DNA of 64,000 bases, from contig JANQHE010000076.1 in assembly GCA_028282785.1 (NCBI GenBank), positions 1 to 64,000 on the forward strand, read 5' to 3'. Shown in pieces: positions 1-8,461 of this stretch. The position numbers and the translations under genes are program-made. Position 1 is the first letter of the stretch. Each line of letters opens with the position of its first letter. Source of the stretch: Bacteroidales bacterium. Its GTDB lineage: Bacteria; Bacteroidota; Bacteroidia; Bacteroidales; UBA12077. The notes under the pieces are model-generated. The model had not been told where the DNA came from. It made no database searches and was given only the letters and a program-made list of their open reading frames with translations.

Positions 1-1020
1 AGAGGAAATGCCTGGCCTGTTGTTTTAGGCCAGGACCATCCTTTTTATGATCGCCAAAATTATCAGGATCTTGCAAATGCATCATTTTCCATTTTAAAAT
101 CGGACCTAAAGGAACCAAATGAAAAAGAAATAAAATGGGATTTAATGATTGATGCCGGCCATGGTGCTGTTCAATATTTACTTAAAAATTGTAATCGAAT
201 TCCGGAAGCGGTTTTTTTAACACATCCGCATATTGATCACACATTGGGATTAGATTGGGTTGTTCAAAGTTTCTATAAAACTTATAAGAAACCATATCCT
301 GTTTATGCAACCATATTGTGCTGGGAATTTGTTAAATTAACATTTCCACAACTAAAAGGAATGATTCGGTTTAAAGAGTTAATACCTTATGAAAACAGAA
401 AGGTAGATGAAGTCAAAGATGTTGAACTTATTCCGATTTCTGCCTACCATGGAAAAAGTGCAATAGGTGCTTCAATGCTATTATTTAAAATAAATGATGA
501 AAATAACAAGAGAAGAATTCTGTTTACCGGTGATATTTTAACTCCACTATTAAGGAAAGAAGATGATGCTTTTTTAGGTGAGTTAGATTTGGTGGTAGTT
601 GATGCAAATAACAGGTTCCCCTATCCGAAAAGTAACCATTGGAGTATCTGTAATTCAAACAAAGCTCAAGTACGATATTTAGAAGATTTTATTAACCAAT
701 GTTCCATTGGGTTATTATTGGAACCACATCTTAAAGTGCAAGCTTCTGATAATTACAGACGATGTTTTAACTATTTTTTAGATAAAAAAATCCCCATCAG
801 AGATTTTCATTTTACAATAGAATCTTTTATTAAAAGTATTTGCCCGAAAAAAATAGCATTAATCCATTATAGCGGAGGAGAAGATCATAAATACTATAAT
901 GAACCTATACTTACGGATAAACAATTGGAGCAATGGACTAATGATAATATAACTGCTCCAAACACTTGCCAATTCATTGTTCCATATGTTAGTCAACATA
1001 TCGATTTTCTAAATAATTGA
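1..1020 (+). CDS. Metallo-beta-lactamase-fold hydrolase (5' end outside window)
   Basis: The reading frame is open from base 1, so the start lies to the left of the window; the first visible residues are RGNAWPVVLGQ. An internal ATG at 145 is unlikely to be the start, because the part before it continues in frame and reads like protein. The metal-binding HxHxDH motif is visible as THPHIDH around base 230, followed by a later SAYHGKSAIGAS segment and a TGD motif (ILFTGDI) that fits the second metal-ligand region. The fold is confident. The substrate is unknown; these enzymes are usually cytoplasmic zinc or iron hydrolases. It is followed by about 190 bases holding regulatory palindromes of the next operon. 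Confidence 0.8.
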   Translation, partial: RGNAWPVVLGQDHPFYDRQNYQDLANASFSILKSDLKEPNEKEIKWDLMIDAGHGAVQYLLKNCNRIPEAVFLTHPHIDHTLGLDWVVQSFYKTYKKPYPVYATILCWEFVKLTFPQLKGMIRFKELIPYENRKVDEVKDVELIPISAYHGKSAIGASMLLFKINDENNKRRILFTGDILTPLLRKEDDAFLGELDLVVVDANNRFPYPKSNHWSICNSNKAQVRYLEDFINQCSIGLLLEPHLKVQASDNYRRCFNYFLDKKIPIRDFHFTIESFIKSICPKKIALIHYSGGEDHKYYNEPILTDKQLEQWTNDNITAPNTCQFIVPYVSQHIDFLNN

Positions 1021-1055
1021 AAATTAATCGAATAATAGTTTGAGCACAATGAAAT

Positions 1056-1071
1056 CATGACTTTTGTCATG
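1056..1071. promoter_or_regulatory. Perfect palindrome CATGAC-N4-GTCATG upstream of the first [FeFe] hydrogenase operon
   Basis: The sequence is CATGAC TTTT GTCATG, a perfect 6-4-6 inverted repeat, with a further GTCATG half-site at 1088-1093. It lies about 145 bases before hydC. The symmetry and spacing resemble sites of CRP/FNR-family regulators, but the regulator is not known. Confidence 0.45.
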
Positions 1072-1154
1072 TTTGATTCTAAGAAATGTCATGTTTATGG
1101 CTGGTTATGAATTCTATATTTAATCCTGAAAATCAAATAATTGAAAATAATTTT

Positions 1155-1174
1155 AGTGTTACCTAATTAACACT
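1155..1174. promoter_or_regulatory. Rex-type operator upstream of hydCBA-1
   Basis: AGTGTTA-CCTAAT-TAACACT is a perfect inverted repeat with 7-base arms. Its core TGTTA-N6-TAACA matches the core of the known Rex consensus TTGTTA-N6-TAACAA, with one mismatch at each outer position. It ends 39 bases before the hydC start. A near-consensus promoter element TATATTTA lies at 1115-1122, so a bound repressor would block elongation or initiation. Confidence 0.65.
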
Positions 1175-1213
1175 GTTAGAAGATTAACAATAACTAAATA
1201 AAACTTGATTAAA

Positions 1214-1678
1214 ATGCCAGAAATTAAAGAATTAGTTAAGGGTTTAGCCGAAAAACATGGAAGAAACAGAGAAAGTTTACTTCCTATTTTGCAAGGCATT
1301 ATTGCAGAAGAAAGATTTATTTCTGATGCTGCAATGACTGAAGTAGCAAGAGAGTTAGATATGTCTGCTGCGCTTGTATATGGTACAGCAACGTTCTATT
1401 CTTTCCTAGACACTAAACCAAGAGGCAAGTATGTTATTCGCATTTGTAGAACTATTACTTGCGATATGAAAGGTAAAAAGCAAATTATCAAGAATATTGA
1501 AGATTTGCTTAAGATTAAAGTTGGTGAAACAACTAAAGATAACAAGTTTACTTTATTAGAAACTAACTGTCTTGGTTGGTGCCATAAGGGACCTGCAATG
1601 TTAATAAACTCAACCCCTTATGATAGCTTAGATGAAGCTAAGGTAAATGAAATCATTATGGAATACATTCGTAAATAA
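1214..1678 (+). CDS. hydC: Trimeric [FeFe] hydrogenase subunit HydC (NuoE-like [2Fe-2S] protein), first copy
   Basis: This is a 154-residue NuoE-family thioredoxin-like [2Fe-2S] protein. An alpha-helical N-terminal part is followed by four cluster cysteines in the usual CX4C (CRTITC) and CX3C (CLGWC) pairs. In HydABC-type hydrogenases this subunit passes electrons between the flavin subunit HydB and the catalytic HydA in the cytoplasm. I chose ATG 1214 because it gives the normal N terminus MPEIKELV; the TTG at 1205 adds only three residues. It is first in an operon with hydB (12 bases downstream) and hydA. A Rex-type operator lies just upstream. Confidence 0.9.
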   Translation: MPEIKELVKGLAEKHGRNRESLLPILQGIIAEERFISDAAMTEVARELDMSAALVYGTATFYSFLDTKPRGKYVIRICRTITCDMKGKKQIIKNIEDLLKIKVGETTKDNKFTLLETNCLGWCHKGPAMLINSTPYDSLDEAKVNEIIMEYIRK

Positions 1679-1690
1679 GGAGATTTAAAA

Positions 1691-2851
1691 ATGAAAAATG
1701 TTAAAAGAGTTGATATAATATTCGGTGCTTATACTCAGGAAAAGTATAAAGTATTTGAACAAACATTAAGTAAATCAAGTGATCAAATTATTTCTGAAGT
1801 AATCGAATCTGGATTAAGAGGGCGTGGAGGAGCAGGGTTCCCAACAGGTTTAAAATGGAAATATACAGCTGCTGAAGCTGATCCGGTTAAATATGTTGTA
1901 TGTAACGCTGATGAAGGTGAGCCAGGAACATTCAAAGACAGAGAAATTTTAACAAAAGTTCCACGTAAAGTTTTTAGTGGAATGGCAATTTGTGGAAAAG
2001 CAACTGGCGCTAAAAAAGGTTTCTTATACTTAAGAGGTGAATATCTTTATATGTTAGAAAACTTAAATAAAGAGCTTGATGTTTTCCACGAAGTAGCGAA
2101 GAAAAATAATTTTGATTTTACAATCGAAATCGTAATGGGTAGCGGAGCGTATATTTGTGGTGAAGAATCTGCTTTATTTGAATCAATTGAAGGTAAGCGT
2201 GGCGAACCAAGAAATAAGCCTCCTTATCCAACTGTGTCAGGTGTATTTAGCAAACCAACTGTTATTAATAACGTTGAAACGTTCGTTAATACGCTTATGA
2301 TCATGAGAATAGGTGCTAAGGAATTCCAAAAATTAGGTACTACTGATTCTCGAGGATCTAAATTATTTAGCGTATCTGGTGATACTCCTATCGCAGGAAT
2401 ATACGAGTTAGAGCTAGGTATGTCATTAGAAGATTTCGTTGAGGAATTTGGTGATGGCGATACGAAAGCTGTTCAGGTTGGGGGTGCTTCTGGGTTTTGT
2501 GTACCAAGAAAGAAATTCAAAGATACAATCATTGGTTTCGAAGGAGTTCCTACAGGAGGTTCTATGATGCTTTTCAATAGTTCTCGTTCAATGTATAATG
2601 TATTGAAGAACTATGTTGAATTCTTCGAAGAAGAATCTTGCGGGCAATGTACGCCTTGTAGAGTAGGTTGTCAGCAGCTTAAGAAAGGTATCGAAGCTGT
2701 TAAGAAAGGTGATAAATCAGCTGCTTATTTAAATACTTTACAAAAATTAGCAGATACTATGAAAGTTGCTTCAAAATGTGGTTTAGGACAATCAGTTGCA
2801 AACTCGTTCTATTCTATAGTTGATAACTTCAAGGAAGAAATGATTTACTAA
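1691..2851 (+). CDS. hydB: Trimeric [FeFe] hydrogenase NADH/FMN subunit HydB, short form
   Basis: This NuoF-family protein has 386 residues. Visible parts are the glycine-rich flavin/NADH site GRGGAGFPTGLKW (about residues 45-57), the acidic NADEGEPGTF motif, an SLBB-like region, and the C-terminal [4Fe-4S] site with SCGQCTPC plus a later CGLGQ cysteine. It oxidises or reduces NAD(H) with FMN. Unlike the second HydB in this window (597 residues), it has no N-terminal [2Fe-2S] thioredoxin domain and no C-terminal two-cluster ferredoxin domain. A strong ribosome site AAGGAG lies 9 bases before ATG 1691, overlapping the end of hydC. The short form bears on whether the complex can bifurcate electrons. 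Confidence 0.9.
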   Translation: MKNVKRVDIIFGAYTQEKYKVFEQTLSKSSDQIISEVIESGLRGRGGAGFPTGLKWKYTAAEADPVKYVVCNADEGEPGTFKDREILTKVPRKVFSGMAICGKATGAKKGFLYLRGEYLYMLENLNKELDVFHEVAKKNNFDFTIEIVMGSGAYICGEESALFESIEGKRGEPRNKPPYPTVSGVFSKPTVINNVETFVNTLMIMRIGAKEFQKLGTTDSRGSKLFSVSGDTPIAGIYELELGMSLEDFVEEFGDGDTKAVQVGGASGFCVPRKKFKDTIIGFEGVPTGGSMMLFNSSRSMYNVLKNYVEFFEEESCGQCTPCRVGCQQLKKGIEAVKKGDKSAAYLNTLQKLADTMKVASKCGLGQSVANSFYSIVDNFKEEMIY

Positions 2852-2860
2852 TCTTGATGC

Positions 2861-2905
2861 CCTGTCTGCCGATTTATCTGCCGAAGGCATGAAAGGCAGG
2901 CGTCA
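2861..2905. repeat. Intergenic palindromic repeat, copy 1
   Basis: A GC-richer stretch lies between hydB and hydA. It begins CCTGTCTGCCGATTTATC, continues with CTGCC...GGCAG pairing, and is nearly identical to 5080-5122 (a few mismatches over about 43 bases). It is an imperfect hairpin-forming, dispersed intergenic repeat. Here it sits inside an operon. Confidence 0.6.
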
Positions 2906-2949
2906 GGCAAGTTAACTAAATGATTGTATAAAAAATAAATAAAATAAAC

Positions 2950-4740
2950 ATGGCTAATACAGTAAACTTAAAAATAGATGGAATCGACGTAAGTGTTGAG
3001 GCTGGAAAAACTGTTCTTGATGCTGCGAAGGAGCTAAATATACATATTCCTACTCTTTGTTATCACGAAGATTTATGTGTAGCTGGAAACTGTAGAGTAT
3101 GTGTTGTTGAACAAGAAGGTGCTCGTAACCTTGTTGCTTCATGTGCAATGCCTGCTCAAGAAGGAATGGTAATTAATACCAATACGCTTAAAGTAAGAAA
3201 TGCAAGAAAGCATATCGTAGAATTACTATTATCAGAACATAATGCAGATTGTACTAAATGTTACAAAAACAAGAATTGTGAATTACAAGATCTTGCAAGT
3301 GATTTAGTTCAAACTGAGCAATTATATATCGATTTAGTAGAAGAAAAAGAATACACAAAAGATCAACAATCTCCTTCAATCATTAAGGATGATAGCAGAT
3401 GTATTCGTTGTCAGCGATGTGTAAGGACTTGTAATGAATTACAACATGTAAGTGCATTAGGAGTTGCTTACAAAGGTGACCATATGAAGATTTCTACTTT
3501 CTTCGAAAACCCAATGTACGATGTAGTATGTACTAATTGTGGCCAATGTATCAACCGTTGTCCTACTGGTGCATTAATTGAAAAGAATTACATTGATCAA
3601 GTATGGGATGCTATTCACGATCCTGAAAAACATGTAATCGTTCAAACCGCTCCTGCAACTCGTATTGCATTAGGTGAAGACTTAGGTATGGAACCAGGTG
3701 AAATCGTTACTGGTAAAATGGCTGCTTCATTAAGAAAGTTAGGTTTTGATTCAGTTCTTGATACTGATTTTACTGCTGACTTAACAATTATGGAAGAAGG
3801 TACTGAGTTACTTACAAGACTTAAGAAAGCATTAGTAGACGGTGACACTTCAGTTAAAGTTCCTATGTTTACTTCATGTTCTCCAGGTTGGATTAAGTTT
3901 ATCGAACATCAATATCCGGAATATTTGGATAATCTATCTACTTGTAAATCTCCGCAACAAATGTTTGGAGCACTTGCTAAAACATATTATGCACAAAAGA
4001 AAAACTTAGATCCTTCTAAGATCGTAAGTGTATCTATTATGCCTTGTACAGCTAAGAAATTCGAAGCTGCACGTCCGGAAATGAGAGATAGCGGATATCA
4101 AGATGTTGATTTAGGTATTACAACTCGTGAGTTAGCTGTAATGATTAAGCAAGCAGGTATGGATTTCGAAACTTTACCAGATGAAGGTTTTGATAGCTTA
4201 ATGGGTGAATCTACCGGTGCTGCTGTTATTTTCGGTGCTACAGGTGGTGTAATGGAAGCTGCATTACGTACTGCTTATGAGTTAGTTACAGGAAGAGAAG
4301 TGCCATTTGAAAACTTAGATATCACGCCGGTTCGTGGTATGGAAGGTGTTCGGGAAGCTTCTATTAAATTAGAAGGTTTATTACCTGATTGGAGTTTCTT
4401 GGAAGGTGTTGAATTAAAAACTGCTGTTGCGCACGGTTTAACTAATGCACACCAAATTATGGAAGCAATTAAGAAAGGAGAAGCTAGTTACCACTTTGTT
4501 GAAGTAATGGGTTGCCCGGGTGGATGTATTGGTGGTGGAGGCCAACCAATCCCAACAACTCCTGAAATCCGTAAAAAACGTGCTGAAGCAATTTATCGTG
4601 AAGATTCAGGTATGAAAATTCGTAAATCACACGAAAATCCGGAAATACAGCAAATTTATAAAGAATTCTTAGGAGAACCTCTGGGACACAAATCTCATGA
4701 GTTATTACATACTCATTACACAAAACGTAAGAGACATTAG
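2950..4740 (+). CDS. hydA: [FeFe] hydrogenase catalytic subunit HydA, first copy (TSCSP variant)
   Basis: 596 residues in the order: N-terminal [2Fe-2S] plant-type domain (cysteines near 37-65), a His-Cys3 cluster region (HNADCTKCYKNKNC, 97-110), two [4Fe-4S] motifs (CIRCQRCVRTC near 151 and CTNCGQCINRC near 194), then the H-cluster domain. L1 reads TSCSPGW (308-314), L2 MPCTAKKFE (364-372), and L3 EVMGCPGGC (518-526). In the usual L1 TSCCPxW the second cysteine is a cluster ligand; here it is Ser311. The C-terminal small-subunit-like region ends with KSHELLHTHY. It reduces protons or oxidises H2 in the cytoplasm with HydB and HydC. It is last in the operon, before a strong terminator. Confidence 0.92.
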   Translation: MANTVNLKIDGIDVSVEAGKTVLDAAKELNIHIPTLCYHEDLCVAGNCRVCVVEQEGARNLVASCAMPAQEGMVINTNTLKVRNARKHIVELLLSEHNADCTKCYKNKNCELQDLASDLVQTEQLYIDLVEEKEYTKDQQSPSIIKDDSRCIRCQRCVRTCNELQHVSALGVAYKGDHMKISTFFENPMYDVVCTNCGQCINRCPTGALIEKNYIDQVWDAIHDPEKHVIVQTAPATRIALGEDLGMEPGEIVTGKMAASLRKLGFDSVLDTDFTADLTIMEEGTELLTRLKKALVDGDTSVKVPMFTSCSPGWIKFIEHQYPEYLDNLSTCKSPQQMFGALAKTYYAQKKNLDPSKIVSVSIMPCTAKKFEAARPEMRDSGYQDVDLGITTRELAVMIKQAGMDFETLPDEGFDSLMGESTGAAVIFGATGGVMEAALRTAYELVTGREVPFENLDITPVRGMEGVREASIKLEGLLPDWSFLEGVELKTAVAHGLTNAHQIMEAIKKGEASYHFVEVMGCPGGCIGGGGQPIPTTPEIRKKRAEAIYREDSGMKIRKSHENPEIQQIYKEFLGEPLGHKSHELLHTHYTKRKRH

Positions 4741-4760
4741 AACTATTATAAATTATGACG

Positions 4761-4788
4761 AAAGGAGAGCAATTAGCTCTCCTTTTTT
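4761..4788 (+). terminator. Rho-independent terminator of hydCBA-1
   Basis: AAGGAGAGC-AATTA-GCTCTCCTT is a perfect stem-loop followed by a T run, 20 bases after the hydA stop codon. Confidence 0.9.
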
Positions 4789-5152
4789 GGTAAATAAAAT
4801 ACTTTATAATTGTCAATACTTAAACGCTGGTATTTTACATTATTAGGTATGTTAATTGATGTAGTTCTAAGTGTGGAGCTTTTTTAGAAAGAATGGTTCT
4901 GATAGTATAGTTCCAAAAAATTTCATAGATATACATTATTTGCACATATGATGGCTTATCGCTTATATAACCAGAAGTATGTTGGTAATGATGAAATAGG
5001 AATAAAAAAGGAAAGTTGTACATACTTCGATAAACTCAGTATGACAACTTCATGAAATGTCACACCGAGCCCACCTGTCCCTGTCTGCCGATTTATCTAC
5101 CGAAGGCATGACAGGTAGGCGGCAAACAGGCTTGTCGAAGTGTGATTTGTAT
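4789..5152. other. Gene-free convergent intergenic region
   Basis: About 360 bases lie between the hydA terminator and the 3' end of the cytochrome gene on the other strand. I see no supported gene; a 62-codon open frame on the minus strand has no recognisable features. The last 100 bases hold a repeat (5080-5131) and the phrases CTTCGATAAACTCAGTATGACA and CTTGTCGAAGTGTGA, which resemble the dispersed intergenic hairpins common in Bacteroidota. It could act as a two-way terminator. Confidence 0.5.
5080..5131. repeat. Intergenic palindromic repeat, copy 2
   Basis: CCTGTCTGCCG at the left pairs with CGGCAAACAGG at the right (one mismatch), and CCTGTC pairs internally with GACAGG. It is almost identical over about 43 bases to the repeat at 2861, which marks a dispersed palindromic family. 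Confidence 0.6.
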
Positions 5153-5551
5153 TTATTCAGCTAATGTTCTCATAAAATTGACTATAAGCCAACGGTCTTC
5201 TTCACTATCTATTTTTTTCTCAAAGTTTGGCATTTCATCCCTGCCAATAAATGATTTGTAGTAAAGTTCACCATCGGTTTGAGCCAGAACTTCTTCAGAG
5301 CCTAATTCGCGCATTGGTGTTTCAAGGTTATCTGCTTTCTTTCCATCTCCATAGCCTTCATCACCGTGGCAGGATGCACAATGTATTTCATAAAGTTCAG
5401 CACCGTAATCGTCATCAGAATCGGCATAAGGATTCTTCATGTTTTTATACTTATCAGGAACTATCCATTCATTAGAAATGGTATGACCCATTGCCATAAA
5501 GAAGAAACCGGCAAGTATTACTGAAATAACTAATAATTTTGAATTTTTCAT
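5153..5551 (-). CDS. Periplasmic monoheme cytochrome c
   Basis: 132 residues with an N-terminal hydrophobic signal or anchor (LLVISVILAGFFFMAMG), then one heme site CASCHGDEGYGDG at about residues 58-70, and a C-terminal helix with the likely axial methionine in RDEMPNFEKK. The size and motif order fit a small class I cytochrome c exported to the periplasm. It is the last gene of a minus-strand cluster, 10 bases after an unknown membrane-anchored protein and close to the NrfD-like and Fe-S genes. It likely accepts electrons from that membrane complex (inference). Confidence 0.85.
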   Translation of the reverse strand: MKNSKLLVISVILAGFFFMAMGHTISNEWIVPDKYKNMKNPYADSDDDYGAELYEIHCASCHGDEGYGDGKKADNLETPMRELGSEEVLAQTDGELYYKSFIGRDEMPNFEKKIDSEEDRWLIVNFMRTLAE

Positions 5552-5561
5552 AGCTTTTGAT

Positions 5562-6389
5562 TTATGATTTATTATTAATTCGCCTACTCAATAAAAGTCC
5601 AAAAATCGAAATAACAATTACTGAAGTAATCATAAATGCAATATAAGAAATGGTTGTTGCATTTTTATTTCTAACTTCTTCAACTTTAAGAGGAACTCCC
5701 CAATTTATTTCCTTTGTTAATTCAACCAGTTTATAATCTCTTTCATCAACTACAATAATCAGGTTTATTTTACCATTTGGATCACCAGGAATATTATTTG
5801 GAATAATAACTTCGGACTTACCTTTTGTGAAACTACCGCTAGCTAATTCCAGGTCGGCAAACATTCTATCAACAAATACTTTAAAATCAATATCTTTTTC
5901 AGGAATAGTTAAACTATCTTTTATAAATTCTAACACAGAGATATTAATTTTTTTAATAGAATCGATTTCATTAAAGCCTGCTTCTAAAAACAAATCGCGT
6001 ACTTTAACTTTTTTATTTGCTTTTTTAAAATTATCATTGCCTTTAAACTGTGCTAAAATGGTATACTTTCCTTGTTCATCTTTGAAGTAAGAATAATCCT
6101 TTTCAATAACAAGGCTTGCAACACCTTCCGTATTAGTTAAAATATTCGCCAGGTTTTTGTCACTCTTCTCTGTTTTCATTAAAATCTCGACTTCAGCATC
6201 CTGAATTGGATGAAATTTTCCTTCCACACGAGTTCGCAAAGTAACCTCAATTAACCGGTATTCATCAACAACCATTTTTGTATCCATGCTCATATATACC
6301 TTCTGTTTTTCCTGACTAAAAGAAATTAAACTAATAAAGAATGGTACAATAATTAGAAATAATCTTGTATGTATATAAATTGGGTTCAT
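5562..6389 (-). CDS. Membrane-anchored periplasmic protein of unknown function
   Basis: I do not recognise the family. The 275 residues start with a signal peptide (LFLIIVPFFISLISFSQ), continue as a beta-rich extracytoplasmic part of about 220 residues, and end with one transmembrane helix near residues 246-268 followed by a short basic tail (SRRINNKS). The region with DAEVEILMKTE and TNTEGVASLVI resembles Ig-like or carrier-type beta domains, but this is weak. It lies between the NrfD-like gene (5 bases upstream) and a cytochrome c gene, so a structural or assembly role in that electron-transfer complex is plausible. Confidence 0.6.
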   Translation of the reverse strand: MNPIYIHTRLFLIIVPFFISLISFSQEKQKVYMSMDTKMVVDEYRLIEVTLRTRVEGKFHPIQDAEVEILMKTEKSDKNLANILTNTEGVASLVIEKDYSYFKDEQGKYTILAQFKGNDNFKKANKKVKVRDLFLEAGFNEIDSIKKINISVLEFIKDSLTIPEKDIDFKVFVDRMFADLELASGSFTKGKSEVIIPNNIPGDPNGKINLIIVVDERDYKLVELTKEINWGVPLKVEEVRNKNATTISYIAFMITSVIVISIFGLLLSRRINNKS

Positions 6390-6394
6390 GGTTT

Positions 6395-7534
6395 TTATTC
6401 ATTAGTTAAAAAATCTGTTGTATCAAGATCTAGGTATTTTTCACCTAAAGTATATAAAAAGAACAGAATTGTTAGTGAGAATACAGCAATGGCCCATTCC
6501 CAAAATGTCGGGAAATATGTTATGATATGGAAACCTTCGGTGCTTTCCGGAAAGATTGGACGAATTTGACCAAGCATAACCATATTCATACGCTCTATAC
6601 TTAATCCAAGAAATACCAAAACTGAAGCAATTAATTTTCCGGAGAATGTTTTTCTGAAATTCGGTATTATCATGATTGCAAATGGTACCATTAAACCCAT
6701 AAATATTTCAATTCTATAATGCCATGTTTCAATTATATAGTTAAGAGCATCGAATTCAGGACGGTTAGCATAAAGTCCAATCAAAATTCTCCATATAGAG
6801 AACAAAAGGGTAATTCCAATAAATGCTCCGAATATTTTGGAAAGTCCATCATACATTTCATTTAAATTTTTCGGAATACCATTGTATCTGATTTTATAAA
6901 CAATCAGGCTAAAAAAGAAAATTGCAGAAATACCTGCTATGATTGATGAAAATAGGAAATATACCTGAATAAATTCACCGAAATAGGTTGGTCTTGCTTC
7001 AATAAATCCAAATACAGATCCTAAAGTAGTTAGCGCAGCAACTTCTAAAATTAATGCACTAATTGATAATATTTTTTTAGATTTAAATGAACCTTTCCCT
7101 TTATGAATTTGCCAAAATTTTACACTTAACACTACCAGCAAACACATGTAAAATGAACCCATCCACCAAATTGGTGATTTGAAATTCGGAGAAAGGAAAT
7201 AATAGAACATATTTAAAGGATTACCTAATTCCATTCCCATCGAAATAAAACCTGCTACTAATGAAATAAGACCTATAAATATTGATCTTTTTACTATTGG
7301 ATCATATCTGTTAAATCCAAATACTAATGATAGCGATGCAACTATTGTAGCACCGGTACTGGTTAATACAAAAAATACATAACTAGCTATAAGGAGGGTC
7401 CAGGGGATCGTATCATCTGCATGAAAAACAGCATCGCTTCCTTGGGTATATAATCGAAAGGCTGCATAAACTCCTAAGGCCAGAAATATCCCTAAAAAAC
7501 CTAGCCAAACCACATATGTTTTTTTATTATTCAT
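6395..7534 (-). CDS. NrfD/PsrC-like quinol-interacting membrane subunit
   Basis: 379 residues with about ten hydrophobic helices and short loops. The layout and segments such as GMELGNPLNMFYYFLSPNF fit the NrfD/PsrC (DsrP-like) family, which exchanges electrons between menaquinol and a periplasmic Fe-S partner. Two bases separate it from the stop codon of the Tat-exported Fe-S gene, its expected partner. The terminal reductase or donor is not encoded beside it in a recognisable form; only cytochromes are. The quinone-side chemistry and direction are therefore open. Confidence 0.8.
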   Translation of the reverse strand: MNNKKTYVVWLGFLGIFLALGVYAAFRLYTQGSDAVFHADDTIPWTLLIASYVFFVLTSTGATIVASLSLVFGFNRYDPIVKRSIFIGLISLVAGFISMGMELGNPLNMFYYFLSPNFKSPIWWMGSFYMCLLVVLSVKFWQIHKGKGSFKSKKILSISALILEVAALTTLGSVFGFIEARPTYFGEFIQVYFLFSSIIAGISAIFFFSLIVYKIRYNGIPKNLNEMYDGLSKIFGAFIGITLLFSIWRILIGLYANRPEFDALNYIIETWHYRIEIFMGLMVPFAIMIIPNFRKTFSGKLIASVLVFLGLSIERMNMVMLGQIRPIFPESTEGFHIITYFPTFWEWAIAVFSLTILFFLYTLGEKYLDLDTTDFLTNE

Positions 7535-7536
7535 GA

Positions 7537-8448
7537 TTAACTATTTTTTGTTTCTTCAAATGGATATATTCTGTCAACCGGTGGTAAATAGTAGACATTG
7601 GGTTCCGTGCCATAATGCGGAAGATAGCGATAAGCCGATTTTTGTTCCAGAAGTTCACTCAATCTGTGAGTTTCGTATCCATTAGTAACTGTATCTTCAT
7701 TAAAATCGCCAAAATATATCACTCCTTCAGGACAAGCCGTAACACAGTATGGTAATTTGTCATTTCTTGCTAAATCCGGACAGAAATCGCATTTTCCAAC
7801 AGTACCTTGTTTAACAGGAACACTCGTTTCGGGAGAATATTTGATTCCTTTAAATTCTTCTTTTCTAAAGGGTTCTTTCCAGTGAAATACCCTGGCTTCA
7901 TAAGGGCAGGCAACCATGCAATATTTACAACCAATACAACGATCACTATCTACAAGAACCAATCCATCATCACGTTTATAAGTTGCATAAACAGGACAAA
8001 CATCAACACAGGTTGCATTATCGCAATGGAAACATGGCTTAGGCATCCAATAAGGAGCTGTTTCTTCAGCATCCTGCATTTTAACTACTTTCATGAATTC
8101 TTGTTCAGGACGCAACTGATGTGCATATTGACAAGATTCTATACAAACTCTGGCATTTTTACATCTTGCAAGATCAATTACCATTACAAACTTCCGGTTT
8201 GGAATACCCTTTCGTGCAGCTTTATCAACTGCCGGATGTGCATATGATGCCATACTCTTAAGCTCAGCTTTATCAACTTCAATTACTTTTCCATCAGTAG
8301 TTAAAAGTTTAATTTTATCACTGGATAAGGATTTATCATCATAATTGAAGCTATTGGTAATTAATGGAAGACCTATTAAAGACCCTAAACCTGCTCCAAA
8401 TGTATATTTAAGAAATTTTCTTCTACTTTTTTTGCTTTTATTCCCCAT
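7537..8448 (-). CDS. Tat-exported [4Fe-4S] ferredoxin-like electron-transfer subunit (NrfC/DsrO-like)
   Basis: 303 residues. The N terminus has a twin-arginine signal (SRRKFLK followed by a hydrophobic stretch, about residues 8-30), so the protein is exported folded. Several cysteine clusters follow: CKNARVCIESC, CFHCDNATCVDVCP, CIGCKYCMVACP and CDFCPDLARN...CVTACP. This is the NrfC/PsrB/DsrO pattern for four [4Fe-4S] clusters. It is translated just before the NrfD-like protein and would link the quinone pool to the cytochromes encoded nearby. Confidence 0.88.
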   Translation of the reverse strand: MGNKSKKSRRKFLKYTFGAGLGSLIGLPLITNSFNYDDKSLSSDKIKLLTTDGKVIEVDKAELKSMASYAHPAVDKAARKGIPNRKFVMVIDLARCKNARVCIESCQYAHQLRPEQEFMKVVKMQDAEETAPYWMPKPCFHCDNATCVDVCPVYATYKRDDGLVLVDSDRCIGCKYCMVACPYEARVFHWKEPFRKEEFKGIKYSPETSVPVKQGTVGKCDFCPDLARNDKLPYCVTACPEGVIYFGDFNEDTVTNGYETHRLSELLEQKSAYRYLPHYGTEPNVYYLPPVDRIYPFEETKNS

Positions 8449-8461
8449 ATCAGGACATTTT

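Noticed and set aside
4835-5023. 62-codon open frame on the minus strand in the convergent region
   Set aside because: It has no ribosome site, domain or conserved context; it lies in AT-rich intergenic DNA.
7807-8247. 146-residue open frame on the plus strand within the Tat Fe-S gene
   Set aside because: It is a shadow of the ferredoxin-like gene, with an unlikely composition and no start context.
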